Shown piece by piece: positions 5,761 to 5,964 of a stretch of DNA of 5,964 nt (its first letter is position 1; the number at the start of each line of letters is the position of its first letter). The DNA is from Methanomicrobiaceae archaeon UBA436 (GTDB lineage Archaea > Halobacteriota > Methanomicrobia > Methanomicrobiales > Methanoculleaceae). Under the pieces are notes generated by a model. That model had not been told where the DNA came from, did no database searches, and worked only from the letters and a program-made list of their open reading frames with translations. The stretch lies in the NCBI GenBank assembly GCA_002497965.1, contig DAFR01000014.1:14696-20659 (forward strand). The letters run 5' to 3'. The position numbers and the translations under genes were made by a program.

Positions 5761-5964
5761 ACACGTTCGGCAGAAATTTCAGGTGCACGACGTTCGGGGA
5801 GAGTCACGGCAGGGCTGTTGGTGTGGTCATCGACGGCTGCCCACGGGGGATGCCCCTGACGGAAGGGGATATCCAGCCCTACCTCGACCGCCGGCGGCCG
5901 GGGAAGAGCCCGCTTGAGTCCGGGCGCAGGGAACCAGATCGGGTGGAGATCCTCTCGGGGACGT
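5757..5964 (+). CDS. aroC: chorismate synthase, 3'-truncated
   Basis: Only the first 69 codons are inside the window; the frame runs off the end with no stop. The full enzyme, usually about 350-390 residues, eliminates phosphate from EPSP to give chorismate and needs reduced FMN. The visible part contains the family signature [11 protein letters not shown] (8-18), with His17 corresponding to the conserved active-site histidine. [11 protein letters not shown] (24-34), LDRRRPGKS (43-51) and [11 protein letters not shown] (58-68) follow. The stretch between RRRPG and REPD reads KSPLESGR, where many relatives carry a TTxR-type segment; see the findings. The ATG at 5757 overlaps the preceding stop as ATGA. 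The gene completes the path from 3-dehydroquinate to chorismate, apart from the dehydratase step. Confidence 0.95.
   Translation, partial: MNTFGRNFRCTTFGESHGRAVGVVIDGCPRGMPLTEGDIQPYLDRRRPGKSPLESGRREPDRVEILSGT

Overview
The window lies inside a tightly packed, single-strand biosynthetic operon for aromatic amino acids. The base composition is GC-rich. The first two genes belong to the archaeal 6-deoxy-5-ketofructose route into 3-dehydroquinate: ADH synthase (aroA') and type II dehydroquinate synthase (aroB'). Together these point to a euryarchaeal methanogen, most likely of the Methanomicrobiales (a Methanoculleus-like organism). The genus is an inference from composition and gene content and was not tested.

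Layout, all on the + strand: 1-528 is the 3' part of aroA'. 525-1511 is aroB'. 1516-2343 is tyrA (prephenate dehydrogenase). 2340-3134 is pheA (prephenate dehydratase with an ACT domain). 3131-4399 is aroA (EPSP synthase). 4396-5760 is one reading frame joining a P-loop shikimate kinase to a shikimate dehydrogenase. 5757-5964 is the 5' part of aroC (chorismate synthase). Five of the six junctions are 4-base ATGA or GTGA overlaps, and the sixth (aroB'-tyrA) is a 4-base gap. About 99.9% of the window is therefore coding, with no room for an internal terminator or a conventional intergenic promoter, and no RNA gene, repeat array or mobile element was seen.

Together the genes convert aspartate semialdehyde plus a deoxyketofructose phosphate to 3-dehydroquinate (AroA', AroB'). 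They then carry dehydroshikimate to shikimate and shikimate 3-phosphate (AroE and AroK domains), to EPSP (AroA) and to chorismate (AroC). TyrA and PheA draw prephenate toward tyrosine and phenylalanine. Two needed steps are absent from the window: 3-dehydroquinate dehydratase and chorismate mutase.

The most notable feature is the kinase-dehydrogenase fusion. Most archaea use an unrelated GHMP-family shikimate kinase, so a bacterial-type P-loop kinase fused to AroE suggests acquisition from bacteria. Otherwise this is a conventional pathway operon, and I did not find a new type of system in it.
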